64,000 nt of DNA, from positions 1,302,001 through 1,366,000 of the forward strand of contig CAXXPQ010000002.1 in assembly GCA_963668655.2 (NCBI GenBank). The letters are read 5' to 3'. How positions within the stretch are numbered: position 1 is the stretch's first letter; each line of letters starts with the position of its first letter. The notes under the pieces are model-generated. The model did no database searches, was not told where the DNA came from, and worked only from the letters and a program-made list of their open reading frames with translations. Origin of the DNA: G963668655 sp963668655. GTDB lineage: Bacteria > Myxococcota_A > SURF-8. Made by a program: the position numbers and the translations under genes. Below are positions 55,862 to 64,000 of this stretch, piece by piece.

Positions 55862-57169
55862 ATGGCGAAGAAAGCAGTTATTCTTGGGGCGGCCGGTCGC
55901 GACTTCCACAATTTCAACACCGTTTTCCGCAACAACAAGGACTGGCAGGTGGTGGCCTTCACCGCGACCCAGATTCCCAACATCGACGGGCGCAAATACC
56001 CGGCCGAACTGGCCGGCGAACTGTATCCGGACGGCATACCCATTCTGCCGGAATCCGAACTCACCGCCATCATCAAGGAACACGGCATCGACACCGTGGT
56101 GTTCTCCTACTCCGACACCACCCACGAGCACGTCATGCACCTGGCCAGCGAGGTCATCGCCGCCGGAGCCAACTATCTGCTTCTGGGCGCCCGGGACACC
56201 CAGGTGGCCTCCACCAAGCCCCTGGCCAGCATCTGCGCCGTGCGCACCGGCTGCGGCAAAAGCCAGACCACGCGCTATGTCTGCGATATCTTCAAGGAAA
56301 TGGGCAAGCAGGTCGTCGCCATCCGCCATCCCATGCCGTACGGCGACCTGGCCGCCCAGCGCGTCCAGCGCTTCGGCGACTATCCGGACCTGGACAAGCA
56401 CGAGTGCACCATCGAGGAACGCGAGGAATACGAGCCGCACATCGACAACGGCGAGGTGGTCTTCGCGGGCGTGGACTACGAGGCCATTTTGCGCGAGGCC
56501 GAAAAAGAGGCCGACGTGGTCATCTGGGACGGCGGCAACAACGACCTGTCGTTCTATAAATCCGACTTCCACATCGTCGTCACCGATCCCCACCGGGCCG
56601 GGCACGAACTGACCTATCATCCGGGCGAAGCCAATCTGCGCATGGCCGACGCCGTGGTCATCAACAAAATGGACACCGCCCGACCGGAGCAGATCGATAC
56701 GCTGAAGGCCAACATCCGCAAGCTGAACCCCGCGGCGGAAGTGGTGGAATGCAACAGCCCCGTCACCGTGGACGATCCCGAGGCCATCAAGGGCAAGCGC
56801 GTGCTGGTCGTCGAGGACGGCCCCACCCTGACTCACGGCGAGATGAAGTTCGGCGCGGGCGTCGTGGCGGCCGACAAATACGGCGCGGCCGAGATCGTGG
56901 ATCCGCGCCCCTTCACGGTGGGCACCATCACGGAAACCTATCGGAAATACCCGGGAATCGGCACCATCCTGCCGGCCATGGGATACGGCGGGCAGCAGGT
57001 GAAGGATCTGGAGGACACCATCAACAAGGCCGACTGCGACCTGGTGATTTCCGCCACGCCCATCGACCTGACCCGCATCGTCACCGTGAACAAGCCCATG
57101 GTGCGCGTGAAATACGCCCTGGAGGAACGCAACCCCGGTCAGCTGAAAAAGCTCCTGGAGAAAATCTGA
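55862..57169 (+). CDS. Cyclic 2,3-diphosphoglycerate synthetase-like GTPase
   Basis: A 435-residue soluble protein with an N-terminal Rossmann-like domain (ending ATQIPNIDGRKYPAEL), a P-loop-like GCGKSQTTR at about residue 141 and a switch-like IWDGGNND segment, followed by the TDPHRAGHE motif and VINKMDTA. This matches the archaeal cyclic 2,3-diphosphoglycerate synthetase (cDPGS) family, also found in bacteria without known thermoprotectant. AAGGAGG precedes the ATG. It is co-directional with carbamate kinase and ornithine carbamoyltransferase; the reason for that pairing is unproven. Confidence 0.85.
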   Translation: MAKKAVILGAAGRDFHNFNTVFRNNKDWQVVAFTATQIPNIDGRKYPAELAGELYPDGIPILPESELTAIIKEHGIDTVVFSYSDTTHEHVMHLASEVIAAGANYLLLGARDTQVASTKPLASICAVRTGCGKSQTTRYVCDIFKEMGKQVVAIRHPMPYGDLAAQRVQRFGDYPDLDKHECTIEEREEYEPHIDNGEVVFAGVDYEAILREAEKEADVVIWDGGNNDLSFYKSDFHIVVTDPHRAGHELTYHPGEANLRMADAVVINKMDTARPEQIDTLKANIRKLNPAAEVVECNSPVTVDDPEAIKGKRVLVVEDGPTLTHGEMKFGAGVVAADKYGAAEIVDPRPFTVGTITETYRKYPGIGTILPAMGYGGQQVKDLEDTINKADCDLVISATPIDLTRIVTVNKPMVRVKYALEERNPGQLKKLLEKI

Positions 57170-57214
57170 TTCTTCCGGCCATCGGCGGGAAATAGCGGAA
57201 CGAAACGAAGCGGA

Positions 57215-57247
57215 CGCCCCGGAGGAATCCCGAAACCTTCCGGGGCG
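57215..57247 (+). other. GC-rich hairpin between the GTPase and carbamate kinase genes
   Basis: CGCCCCGGA (57215-57223) pairs with TCCGGGGCG (57239-57247), with two more pairs inside and no U-run after it. It may stabilise the mRNA end or reduce read-through into the kinase gene. Confidence 0.5.
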
Positions 57248-57282
57248 CCGTGCCTTTCGATCCGAAATACGGGAGAAAAGCC

Positions 57283-58251
57283 ATGACGACAAGACGCAAG
57301 GTGGCGGTGGTGGCCCTGGGAGGAAACTCGCTGACGAAAAAAGGTCAGCAGGGCACCATGGCCGAGCAGTTCGCCAACACCCGCGCCTCGGTTCGGACGC
57401 TCTGGCACCTCATCGAACAGGGCTACCGGCTGGTCATCACCCACGGCAACGGTCCCCAGGTGGGCGACATGCTCATCCAGATGGAATCCGCCATGGAGCA
57501 GGTGCCGCCCCAGCCTCTTGGCGTCATCGGGGCGGCCACCCAGGGATCCATCGGCTACATGATCCAGCAGACCCTCCAGAACCACATGATGCTGGAAGGA
57601 CGGGACATGCCCGTGGTGACGGTGCTCACCCAGGTGGTGGTGGATCGTCACGACCCCAACCTTCAGAACCCCAGCAAACCCATCGGGGCCATTTTCTATA
57701 CCGAGGAAGAGGCCAAGAAGCGCATGGACGAACTGGGCTGGACCATGACGGAGGACGCCGGGCGAGGCTGGCGGCGCGTGGTGCCCTCTCCGTATCCGCT
57801 GGAGATCGTGGAACTGGACGTGATCGAAAGCCTGGTGGACGCCGGGTCCGTGGTGATCGCCGGCGGCGGCGGCGGCATCCCGGTCATCATCGAACGCGAC
57901 GGCTCCTACGAGGGCGTGGACGCGGTGATCGACAAGGATCTGGCCAGCGGGCTTCTGGCCAAGTCGCTGGACGCCGACCTGCTGGTGATGCTTACGGCGG
58001 TGGACCGCGTGGCGCTGAACTTCGCCTCGGACGCTCCCCAATGGCTGGACCAACTCACCGTTCACGAGGCCAAGGAGTATCTGCGCCAGGGGCATTTCCC
58101 GGCGGGCAGCATGGGTCCGAAGATCCAGGCCAGCATCGATTACCTGCTGGGCGTGCGCCGCAAGCAGACGCGCAAGGCCATCGTCACGGATCATGAAAAT
58201 CTACGGAAGGCGCTGGACGGCAAGGCCGGGACCATCATCACCTTCCAGTAA
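57283..58251 (+). CDS. arcC: Carbamate kinase
   Basis: Reversibly phosphorylates ADP with carbamoyl phosphate (or makes carbamoyl phosphate from ATP and carbamate). The 322-residue protein has the amino-acid-kinase start VVALGGNSLTKKGQ, the HGNGPQVG motif and SPYPLEIVEL, and the C-terminal GSMGPKIQA segment, all conserved in carbamate kinases. ATG 57283 is chosen because of the GGGAGAA site; an in-frame GTG at 57250 lacks one. It is 36 bases from the carbamoyltransferase gene. Confidence 0.95.
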   Translation: MTTRRKVAVVALGGNSLTKKGQQGTMAEQFANTRASVRTLWHLIEQGYRLVITHGNGPQVGDMLIQMESAMEQVPPQPLGVIGAATQGSIGYMIQQTLQNHMMLEGRDMPVVTVLTQVVVDRHDPNLQNPSKPIGAIFYTEEEAKKRMDELGWTMTEDAGRGWRRVVPSPYPLEIVELDVIESLVDAGSVVIAGGGGGIPVIIERDGSYEGVDAVIDKDLASGLLAKSLDADLLVMLTAVDRVALNFASDAPQWLDQLTVHEAKEYLRQGHFPAGSMGPKIQASIDYLLGVRRKQTRKAIVTDHENLRKALDGKAGTIITFQ

Positions 58252-58287
58252 CGTTTATCCATCATTTATTACAGGAGACGGTATCCC

Positions 58288-59223
58288 ATGGCCACTCGTA
58301 TGAACGGAAAGCATCTCATCACGCTGCGGGATCTGGCCCGCGAGGAAATCGAACAGATGTTCACCCTGGCCGCACGGCTGAAGGAGGATGTCTATACCGG
58401 GCGTCCCCATCCGCTGCTGAAGGGAAAGACTCTGGGCATGATTTTCCAGAAACCGTCTTTGCGGACCATGGTCAGTTTCCAGGTGGGCATGCACCAGCTG
58501 GGCGGATACGCCGTCTATCTGGGTCCGGACCAGATCAGCCTGGGCAAGCGGGAGACCACCGAGGACATCGCCACCGTGCTTTCGTCCTATGTGGACGGCA
58601 TCATGGCGCGCACCTTCGCGCACAAGGACGTGGAGGATCTGGCGAAGTACAGCCGCGTGCCGGTCATCAACGGCCTGACGGACTTCAACCACCCCTGCCA
58701 GGTGCTGGCGGATCTCTTCACCGTGGTGGAGCGCAAGCGCCGCACCGACGGCCTGAAACTGGCGTATATCGGCGACGGCAACAACATGGCCCATTCCCTG
58801 ATGTACGGATGCGCCAAGGTGGGCATGAGCGTGGCCATCGCCGCGCCGGAAGGGTACTGGCCCCAGGAGCGCGTGGTGGCGGAGGCCCGGGAAATCGGCG
58901 AAAAGACGGGCGCGAAGGTGCTCGTCACGGCAAATCCCGAGGAAGCCGCGGCCGGGGCGGACGTTCTGTATACGGACGTATGGGCCAGCATGGGCCAGGA
59001 AAAGGAGAAGGAGGAGCGCGCGAAGCTCTTTACCGGTTATCAGGTGAACATGGAGCTGTTGAACCGGGCGAACGCGGACGCCATGGTGCTGCACTGCCTG
59101 CCCGCCCATTACGACGAGGAAATCACCTACGAGGCCAGCCGCGATCCGCGCTCGGCCATCTTCCAGCAGGCCGAAAACCGCATGCACGCGCAGAAGGCCG
59201 TCATGGCGCTGCTCATGGCCTGA
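58288..59223 (+). CDS. Ornithine carbamoyltransferase family protein
   Basis: A 311-residue carbamoyltransferase. The carbamoyl-phosphate motif is SLRTM at residues 57-61 instead of the usual S-T-R-T-R; the H-P-x-Q motif is DFNHPCQVL; the ornithine-side loop includes HCLPAH and the D-x-W-x-S-M-G motif is present (VWASMGQ). With carbamate kinase upstream and no argininosuccinate or arginine biosynthesis genes nearby, a catabolic (ArcB-like) role is plausible, but deiminase and antiporter genes are absent. The altered first motif leaves open another amino-acid acceptor. GGAG precedes the ATG. Confidence 0.88.
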   Translation: MATRMNGKHLITLRDLAREEIEQMFTLAARLKEDVYTGRPHPLLKGKTLGMIFQKPSLRTMVSFQVGMHQLGGYAVYLGPDQISLGKRETTEDIATVLSSYVDGIMARTFAHKDVEDLAKYSRVPVINGLTDFNHPCQVLADLFTVVERKRRTDGLKLAYIGDGNNMAHSLMYGCAKVGMSVAIAAPEGYWPQERVVAEAREIGEKTGAKVLVTANPEEAAAGADVLYTDVWASMGQEKEKEERAKLFTGYQVNMELLNRANADAMVLHCLPAHYDEEITYEASRDPRSAIFQQAENRMHAQKAVMALLMA

Positions 59224-59247
59224 GTTCGCGTCCTTTCCGAGACCGCC

Positions 59248-59290
59248 AACGCCCGGCCGCTCTTTCGACGGAGCGGCCGGGCGTTTTACG
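59248..59290 (+). terminator. Intrinsic terminator of the carbamoyl-phosphate module
   Basis: A 15-pair perfect stem (59248-59262 with 59271-59285; core GCCCGGCCGCTC) with an eight-base loop and flanking TTTT. It lies 25 bases after the stop and is the strongest terminator in the window. Confidence 0.85.
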
Positions 59291-59335
59291 TTCGGCGCGT
59301 CGAATTCTTCCGGGATCGGAGGGTTCGACAGGTCA

Positions 59336-59662
59336 TTATGGGTGGATATCTCGTAGAGCGGCTTCCAGGTTCGGCAAGTCTTTCGCGACGATATTCCAGA
59401 TCTCCGTCAGATCGACTCCCATATAATCATGGATCAAAATATCACGAAGCCCGGCGATCTGACGCCAGGGAACATCCGGATACTTGTTCTTTGATTCCGT
59501 GGAAATTTTCTTTACGGCCTCGCCGATGATCTCGAAGTTCCGGATCACGCCGTCCTGGATCAGCGAACTGGTCTGGAAGGCATCCCGTCCCCCGGCGGTA
59601 TATTCATTGATCTTGGCGATGGAATCCAGGATATGGCGGATATATAGACGATCGTTCTTCAT
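59336..59662 (-). CDS. hepT: HepT-type toxin (DUF86 RNase)
   Basis: A 108-residue HEPN-domain protein. The conserved R-x4-H-x-Y motif is intact at R73...H78-D-Y80 (RDILIHDY), as in HepT RNase toxins. It overlaps the upstream antitoxin gene by four bases (59659-59662), the standard arrangement of HepT/MntA pairs, in which MntA-type nucleotidyltransferases AMPylate the toxin's tyrosine. Ending close to the strong terminator at 59248-59290, it is a compact two-gene unit. Confidence 0.9.
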   Translation of the reverse strand: MKNDRLYIRHILDSIAKINEYTAGGRDAFQTSSLIQDGVIRNFEIIGEAVKKISTESKNKYPDVPWRQIAGLRDILIHDYMGVDLTEIWNIVAKDLPNLEAALRDIHP

Positions 59663-59949
59663 AGCGGAACGGATTCTTGCAGAACCTGGTCCCGAATGCT
59701 GTCATGCAGAGCGCGTTCATTGACGACATCGATTTTTTTGCCCAACAGGTCTTCCAGAGCCTGCATGAAAGCAATGCGATCCAGCAGGCTACGATCGGCA
59801 TCCATCCGGACCAGGAGATCGATGTCGCTGTCGGCACGATCCTCTCCGCGAGCCGCCGAACCGAACAGGCGCAGGTTTCGGATGCCATGGATTTCGGCCA
59901 GGCGATGGATATCGGAGATATGGTTTTTTATTCGGTCGCTTGTCTTCAT
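59659..59949 (-). CDS. mntA: MntA-type nucleotidyltransferase antitoxin
   Basis: A 96-residue minimal nucleotidyltransferase with the motif G-S-x10-D-x-D (G30, S31, D42, D44) in FGSAARGEDRADSDIDLLV. Members of this family AMPylate the partner HepT toxin to neutralise it. The ATG follows CGGGAGCG. The two genes together form a type VII toxin-antitoxin system; in many bacteria such pairs reside on genomic islands. Confidence 0.9.
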   Translation of the reverse strand: MKTSDRIKNHISDIHRLAEIHGIRNLRLFGSAARGEDRADSDIDLLVRMDADRSLLDRIAFMQALEDLLGKKIDVVNERALHDSIRDQVLQESVPL

Positions 59950-60043
59950 CGCTATCGCTCCCGATAGATTACTTTCATATCCTGCCAGAATTTCAGGGTA
60001 AAATCAAGATCTCCCCTCCGAATCGAGAGCGATCCGAAGCTCT

Positions 60044-61006
60044 CTAATAGCGCGATCCGGCCGTCTCCTGGGGCAGGCGGCTGCGGATGTCCGCCAGTTC
60101 CTCGGCCGTGAACCGCACCTTCCAGGCTCCCAGATTTTCCTTCAGCCGTTCGATGCGTCGCGTGCCGGGGATCGTGAAGATGTCCTCGCCCTGGGCCAGC
60201 ACCCAGGCCAGCGCCGCCTGCGCCCCTGTTACGCCCTTTCGCGCGGCGATGTCCCCGATCAATTCCAGAAAGCGAACGTTTTCCGCCAGCGCTTCTTCGC
60301 TGAAGCGCGGGTTTTCCAACCTCCAGTCATCGGGGTCGAGCGCCTTCCGGTCGGGAATCGCGCCGGTGAGAAAACCGCGTCCCAGCGGGGCGTAGGTTAC
60401 GAAGGCGATTCCCCGTTCGCGGCAGGTGGAAAGAATCTCCCCCTCCACGTCGCGGCTCCAGAGCGAATACTCGGTCTGAAGTGCGGTGATCGGATGGACC
60501 GCGTGGGCGCGACGGATCTCTTCGGCGGAAAATTCGCTCAGGCCGATGAAGCGCGCCTTGCCTTCCTCCACCAGCCGCTTCATGGCACCGACGCTTTCCT
60601 CCACCGGCACCTCCGGGTCCGGGCGGTGTTGATAGTAAAGGTCGATGGCCTCGACGCCCAGCCGTTTCAGGCTTTTTTCGCAGGCTTCCCTGACGTATTC
60701 CGGGCGGGCGGAGAACCCGAGCCATTCCCCATGGGTTCCGCGCAGGACGCCGAACTTCGTCGCCACGGTCACCCGGTCCCAACGATCCGCGAAGGCCTTG
60801 CCAAGCAGCTTTTCGTTGTGTCCCGCGCCGTACATGTCGGCGGTGTCGAAGTGGTTCACGCCGCATTCGACGGCGGCGTGCAAGGTCTTGATGTGGCTCG
60901 CTTCGTCCGGCGTTCCGCCGTAAAACTCCGACATGCCCATGCAGCCGAGGCCGATGCGGCCGAGACGAAGGGCGCTTTTACCGAACGTCTGGGGGGAATT
61001 CGTCAT
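60044..61006 (-). CDS. Aldo/keto reductase
   Basis: A 320-residue NADP(H)-dependent oxidoreductase. The catalytic Asp/Tyr region is FDTADMYGAGHNE, the lysine lies in VATKFG and the histidine in YYQHRPD; the segments FIGLSEFSAEEI and FVTYAPLGRGFLTG match the family. Closest in pattern to the YakC/AKR13-type group. Substrate unknown. No partner pathway genes are adjacent; it is separated by 83 bases from the large lipoprotein gene on the same strand. Confidence 0.93.
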   Translation of the reverse strand: MTNSPQTFGKSALRLGRIGLGCMGMSEFYGGTPDEASHIKTLHAAVECGVNHFDTADMYGAGHNEKLLGKAFADRWDRVTVATKFGVLRGTHGEWLGFSARPEYVREACEKSLKRLGVEAIDLYYQHRPDPEVPVEESVGAMKRLVEEGKARFIGLSEFSAEEIRRAHAVHPITALQTEYSLWSRDVEGEILSTCRERGIAFVTYAPLGRGFLTGAIPDRKALDPDDWRLENPRFSEEALAENVRFLELIGDIAARKGVTGAQAALAWVLAQGEDIFTIPGTRRIERLKENLGAWKVRFTAEELADIRSRLPQETAGSRY

Positions 61007-61089
61007 GGAAGTTTCTCCCGCAATGGCGAGCGGCGAAAGTCGCCACCCGGTTTTGCACGGCCGTGATTTCCGTCATCCTAGCAAAATCC

Positions 61090-63690
61090 CTATTCCAGGC
61101 TGTAGATCAGGGTATAGGTGTTCTGATCTTCCCCGTATCCCACGATCTGGATGTAGAGGCCGCCGCCGGTCGCCGTGTAGTACAGCACCTGTTCGTCGTT
61201 GTTGCTGGAGGTGCTCTGGGTCAGGATATTGCCGAAGCCGTCCCGCAGGAACAGGTCCAGGTCGCCCTGCCGATGCTCGAAGATCAGGCGGATGCGAACG
61301 GTCTGGCCGCCGGGGGCGTTGACGGAGAACCAGTCCTCGTCGCCGGAACAGAGCGCCAGATTTTCCAGGGTGTCCGGCCCGGCCAGCAGATAGCTGTCGG
61401 TCCATACGTTGTTGGGTTCGTAGCCGTCCTCCGGACAGATGTTGACCTCCAGATCGTAGTAGCGGTTTTCCGCCGTCTGGTTCTGTATGCGGTAGCGATA
61501 CAGGCCGTCGTTCGCCACCGTCTTGCGGGTGTAGCGTCCGCCCGCGATCTCGGAGGAATAGGCCACCGTCGTTCCATCCTCGTCCAGCAGGGTGATGCGG
61601 AAGGGGTTGTCCGGATAGTCGTGCAATACCCTGGCCTCGAAAATGGATCCCGCGCCGAGATCGAAAGCGAACCAGTCTTCCTCGGAAGCGCAGGCGGCCA
61701 GATCGTCCAGTTCCAGTTGAATGCCGTCCAACACGGCGGCGTCCTGAAAGTTGTCGTTGGGTTCGTAGTCGTCCTGGTTGCAGAAATGCTCGGCCTGGAC
61801 GGTGGCGGTCATGGAATAGGTCTGGTCGGTGGGGTTGACGTTGTAGACCTGGGCGTAGACGCGGGTGTCGGCTTCCGCGTTGTAGACCAGCGTTTCCCCG
61901 TCGTCCTGTCCTGCGGAGGCGTCCAGGAGTTCTCCGGTCCCATCGTAAAGCGCCGCGTCGATGTTTCCGGAAAGGTGGCTGAAGAAAAGTTCCAGCTTGA
62001 ATCCCTGGCCCGCGCCCACGTCGAAGGCGTACCAGTCCGGATCGTAGCCGCACAGCACCAGATCCGAATATTCGCCCACGGCGAGAAGCGGCGCGTTCGC
62101 GCGGGCGTCGTTGTCGTGGCCGGGATAGCCCGGCAAAGAGGAATCGTCGTAGCGGTCGTCGGCGCAGAGGGGACTCGGGACGATGCTCAACTGGAGGTCG
62201 TAGACGTTCTGTTCGCCGAACAGGCTGTGGACTTTCAGGTAATACATGCCGTTTTCGGCGATGAACGTCACCTGCTCGTTGTCCGTCTCGCTGCCGCCCG
62301 TGGTGACCAGCGTTCCGGCCTCGTTGTAAACGTAAAGATCCAGGTTGCCCACGCGGTCGATGAAGAACAGGTCGATGGTGACGGTTTCATACTGGCTGAG
62401 CCGGATGGAATACCAGTCCTGGTCGCCGGGGCAGAGTTCCAGATCGTTGTAGCGGATGCCCGCCACGGGGGCGGCCTCTTCCCGGGTGTTGTTGGGCTCG
62501 AAACCGTCGTCGGGGCAAGGGTCGGGCTCGGGTTCGGCCTTTTCGATCTCCGCTTCCTGCAACTCGAATTCGGAAACGTCCGTGTCGCCGTCCGCGCCCG
62601 GAATCACCTCGAAAGAGATGTTGTAGGTATTGACGCCTCCGGAGGGCGCATTGACCACCAGATAATGGGAACCGGAATAATCGACGGTCCACTGAAGCTG
62701 TTTGCGCCGCACGCGTGCGGACTGGCCCTGCGCGAGGATCTGGTTGAATTCCTGATTGTCCATCAGGTACAACGCCAGGTCCGCTCCGCCGTCCGGGTAA
62801 TCGATGGCGGCGTTGAGCGTGTCGCCGGGTTCGAGTTCCAGACGGAACCAGTCCTGGTCGCCGGAGCAGATCGTCAGCCAGTCCAGATCCTCCACCAGGA
62901 GCGGAGCCAAGAGGGCGTAATCGTTGACTTCCTGGCCGTCGGGTTCACAGGCGGGCAGGTCGGGGTCCGGGTCGGCGTCGGGCTCCGGGTCGGAATCCGC
63001 ATCTCCGTCCGTGGAGGTATCGTCATCGGTTTCGGCATCGCCGTCCGCCGTGTCTCCATCCACGGCGTCGCCGTCCGTGTCGTCGCCGTCCGCGGGATGG
63101 TCGTCATCGCCGTCTTCTTCGATGTCGGGCTCCGGATCCGCGTCGGGTTCCGCGTCTCCGTCGGGCGGGTCTTCCCGGCAATAGGCGCTACCGTCCAGGC
63201 GGTCGTCGATGCAGGCTTCCGTGCAGGTTCGTTCCGGCTGGCAGCGGCAGATGCTGGTGGCGCAGACCGGCGGGACCGGCAGGCTGGGTTCGCAGCGGGC
63301 CAGGGTGAATCCGATGCATTTATAGCCGCTTACGCCGGGACCGGCGTTCTGGAAACAGAGCGCGTCCGGGCCGTTTTCGCAGGTTTCGGCGTCCCGCTCG
63401 GTCTCGATGACGATGATATCCTCGTCGGGCTCCGGCTCGTCGTCCGGTTCGTCGTCGAGGTCCGGATCCTCGTCTCCGTCCGCGTCCGTCTCCGGGTCCG
63501 CGTCGCCGTCCGGCGCGTCTTCCTCGTCTCCGTCCGGGGTTTCCGGGCCGTCGCCGTCCGGCGGTTGGAAATCGGTATCGGCGGGCGGGGATTCATCTCC
63601 GTCCGGAGAGGAATTCCCTCCCCCGCCGCAAGCGGTCAGCAGGAGAATACAGAAGAAAAACAACAGGGTCGAGCGGAAAGACTTGGCCAT
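61090..63690 (-). CDS. DGD-linker lipoprotein with five PPC-like domains
   Basis: An 866-residue exported lipoprotein with the lipobox LLTAC (C21). A long acidic linker made of DGD/DPD-type units follows (about 25-110), then a short cysteine-rich patch (~115-180), a second acidic DGD run (~175-275) and five beta-sandwich domains from about 290 to 866, each with an aspartate-rich entry (for example EPNDNFQDA and EPNNVWTDS) and the core CxGDQDWF/Y, typical of bacterial pre-peptidase C-terminal (PPC) domains. The ATG 63690 is chosen after 24 residues of lipophobic upstream extension. No catalytic module is visible, so a surface-binding role is inferred. Confidence 0.82.
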   Translation of the reverse strand: MAKSFRSTLLFFFCILLLTACGGGGNSSPDGDESPPADTDFQPPDGDGPETPDGDEEDAPDGDADPETDADGDEDPDLDDEPDDEPEPDEDIIVIETERDAETCENGPDALCFQNAGPGVSGYKCIGFTLARCEPSLPVPPVCATSICRCQPERTCTEACIDDRLDGSAYCREDPPDGDAEPDADPEPDIEEDGDDDHPADGDDTDGDAVDGDTADGDAETDDDTSTDGDADSDPEPDADPDPDLPACEPDGQEVNDYALLAPLLVEDLDWLTICSGDQDWFRLELEPGDTLNAAIDYPDGGADLALYLMDNQEFNQILAQGQSARVRRKQLQWTVDYSGSHYLVVNAPSGGVNTYNISFEVIPGADGDTDVSEFELQEAEIEKAEPEPDPCPDDGFEPNNTREEAAPVAGIRYNDLELCPGDQDWYSIRLSQYETVTIDLFFIDRVGNLDLYVYNEAGTLVTTGGSETDNEQVTFIAENGMYYLKVHSLFGEQNVYDLQLSIVPSPLCADDRYDDSSLPGYPGHDNDARANAPLLAVGEYSDLVLCGYDPDWYAFDVGAGQGFKLELFFSHLSGNIDAALYDGTGELLDASAGQDDGETLVYNAEADTRVYAQVYNVNPTDQTYSMTATVQAEHFCNQDDYEPNDNFQDAAVLDGIQLELDDLAACASEEDWFAFDLGAGSIFEARVLHDYPDNPFRITLLDEDGTTVAYSSEIAGGRYTRKTVANDGLYRYRIQNQTAENRYYDLEVNICPEDGYEPNNVWTDSYLLAGPDTLENLALCSGDEDWFSVNAPGGQTVRIRLIFEHRQGDLDLFLRDGFGNILTQSTSSNNDEQVLYYTATGGGLYIQIVGYGEDQNTYTLIYSLE

Positions 63691-63732
63691 GATACCATCC
63701 CGGAAGCGGTTGAACGGACACATATCATTATC

Positions 63733-63762
63733 ATTATACCTGAAAGACTCCCCCGGCGGCAA
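63733..63762 (-). promoter_or_regulatory. Promoter of the PPC lipoprotein gene
   Basis: On the minus strand a perfect TATAAT (63738-63733) is preceded by an 18-base spacer and TTGCCG (63762-63757). The start codon lies ~40 bases downstream at 63690. Confidence 0.6.
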
Positions 63763-63790
63763 AAATAAGCGCCGACGGCCTTTTCGGGCC

Positions 63791-64000
63791 TCAGGAGGGC
63801 CGGTTCGTCCTGGCTCGGCGGCGGATCATACGCCAGAGTTCGTCGAACTCCGGGCAACGCAGCGCGCGGGCGGTAAAAGCGTAAAGCAGGGCGGAAATCG
63901 TGACGACGACCAGGACCGCCGGGACGAGGCGCGTCCGGCCGAGCAGGCTTTCCATGGCGAAGAATCGAACCATTCCGTGGGCGGCGGCTCCCATGATTCC
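63791..64000 (-). CDS. C-terminal end of a probable flippase-type membrane protein (partial)
   Basis: The frame runs off the window; 69 residues are visible. One hydrophobic helix (LVPAVLVVVTISALLYAFTA) is followed by CPEFDELWRMIRRRART, a basic amphipathic end often seen at the C-terminus of MurJ/polysaccharide flippase (MOP superfamily) proteins. The sequence is too short for a firm call; the pattern and the presence of a glycan operon in the window make a polysaccharide flippase plausible. Confidence 0.4.
   Translation of the reverse strand, partial: GIMGAAAHGMVRFFAMESLLGRTRLVPAVLVVVTISALLYAFTARALRCPEFDELWRMIRRRARTNRPS

Noticed and set aside
61063..63768. Very long open frame on the plus strand (about 900 codons) across the PPC lipoprotein gene
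   Set aside because: It is antisense to the lipoprotein gene. The repetitive aspartate/glycine coding of that gene produces an open valine-rich frame on the other strand. There is no ribosome site, signal peptide or domain pattern on the plus strand, while the minus-strand product has a lipobox and five PPC repeats.
63739..63790. Possible terminator of the partial flippase gene
   Set aside because: Only short, weak stems (GGCC/GGCC) without a convincing U-run are present on the minus strand.

Overview
This is a GC-rich window (roughly 60-65% G+C by eye) from a Gram-negative bacterium. Outer-membrane hallmarks include an OmpA-family porin, LapA/LapB-like proteins, a Wzm/Wzt polysaccharide ABC exporter, beta-barrel proteins and several lipoproteins. 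Three lipoproteins carry unusual acidic linkers built from D-G-D units, and there is a glutamate mutase L (MutL)-type protein next to a DUF6754 protein. I associate this combination with uncultivated deltaproteobacteria-like or Myxococcota-like lineages, but the sequence alone does not fix the taxonomy. Promoters that can be read fit a sigma70-type TTGACA-N17-TAnnnT pattern. I see no rRNA, tRNA or CRISPR array.

Layout. 1-1157: end of dnaX, then ybaB and recR (recombination/replication housekeeping). 1573-3100: a strikingly AT-rich island with one AAA/ORC-like ATPase gene behind a strong promoter and two leader hairpins. 3277-6534: isochorismatase-family hydrolase, apt, and a large polytopic membrane protein. 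6659-16647: housekeeping run with a YjfB-like small protein, rpsA, a Na+/Ca2+ exchanger, sppA, lapA-lapB, lepA, coaBC and a family-4 uracil-DNA glycosylase. 16723-30957 (minus strand): an eleven-gene surface polysaccharide operon with HAD protein, NeuA-HAD fusion, NeuB, polysialyltransferase-like protein, Wzm, Wzt, methyltransferase and four glycosyltransferases or related proteins. It would make a nonulosonate (sialic-acid-like) containing glycan and export it through the ABC transporter. 31283-33495: Hsp20, then a lipoprotein with a GDPD-like fold lacking key catalytic residues.

33614-41118 is the most unusual part. It is a tightly coupled six-gene operon with a MutL-type ASKHA ATPase, a KOW-like protein, a DUF6754 membrane protein and three more membrane proteins. 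No catalytic glutamate mutase subunits are present. It looks like an uncharacterised membrane complex with an ATPase partner. 41347-44431: OmpA protein with thrombospondin type-3 calcium-binding repeats and a second outer-membrane protein. 44927-47035 (minus): hybrid periplasmic-binding/PAS histidine kinase. 47241-48740: YdcF-like protein and an unknown. 48803-52551 (minus): cysteine-rich lipoprotein and a large peptidase-propeller-barrel protein. 52826-55517: DUF2087 regulator with a palindromic operator, then a DGD/cysteine-rich lipoprotein. 55862-59223: cyclic 2,3-diphosphoglycerate synthetase-like GTPase, carbamate kinase and ornithine carbamoyltransferase, a compact carbamoyl-phosphate module. 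59336-59949 (minus): HepT/MntA toxin-antitoxin pair. 60044-63690 (minus): aldo/keto reductase and a lipoprotein with five PPC-like domains. 63791-64000 (minus): the end of a probable flippase-type membrane protein running off the window.
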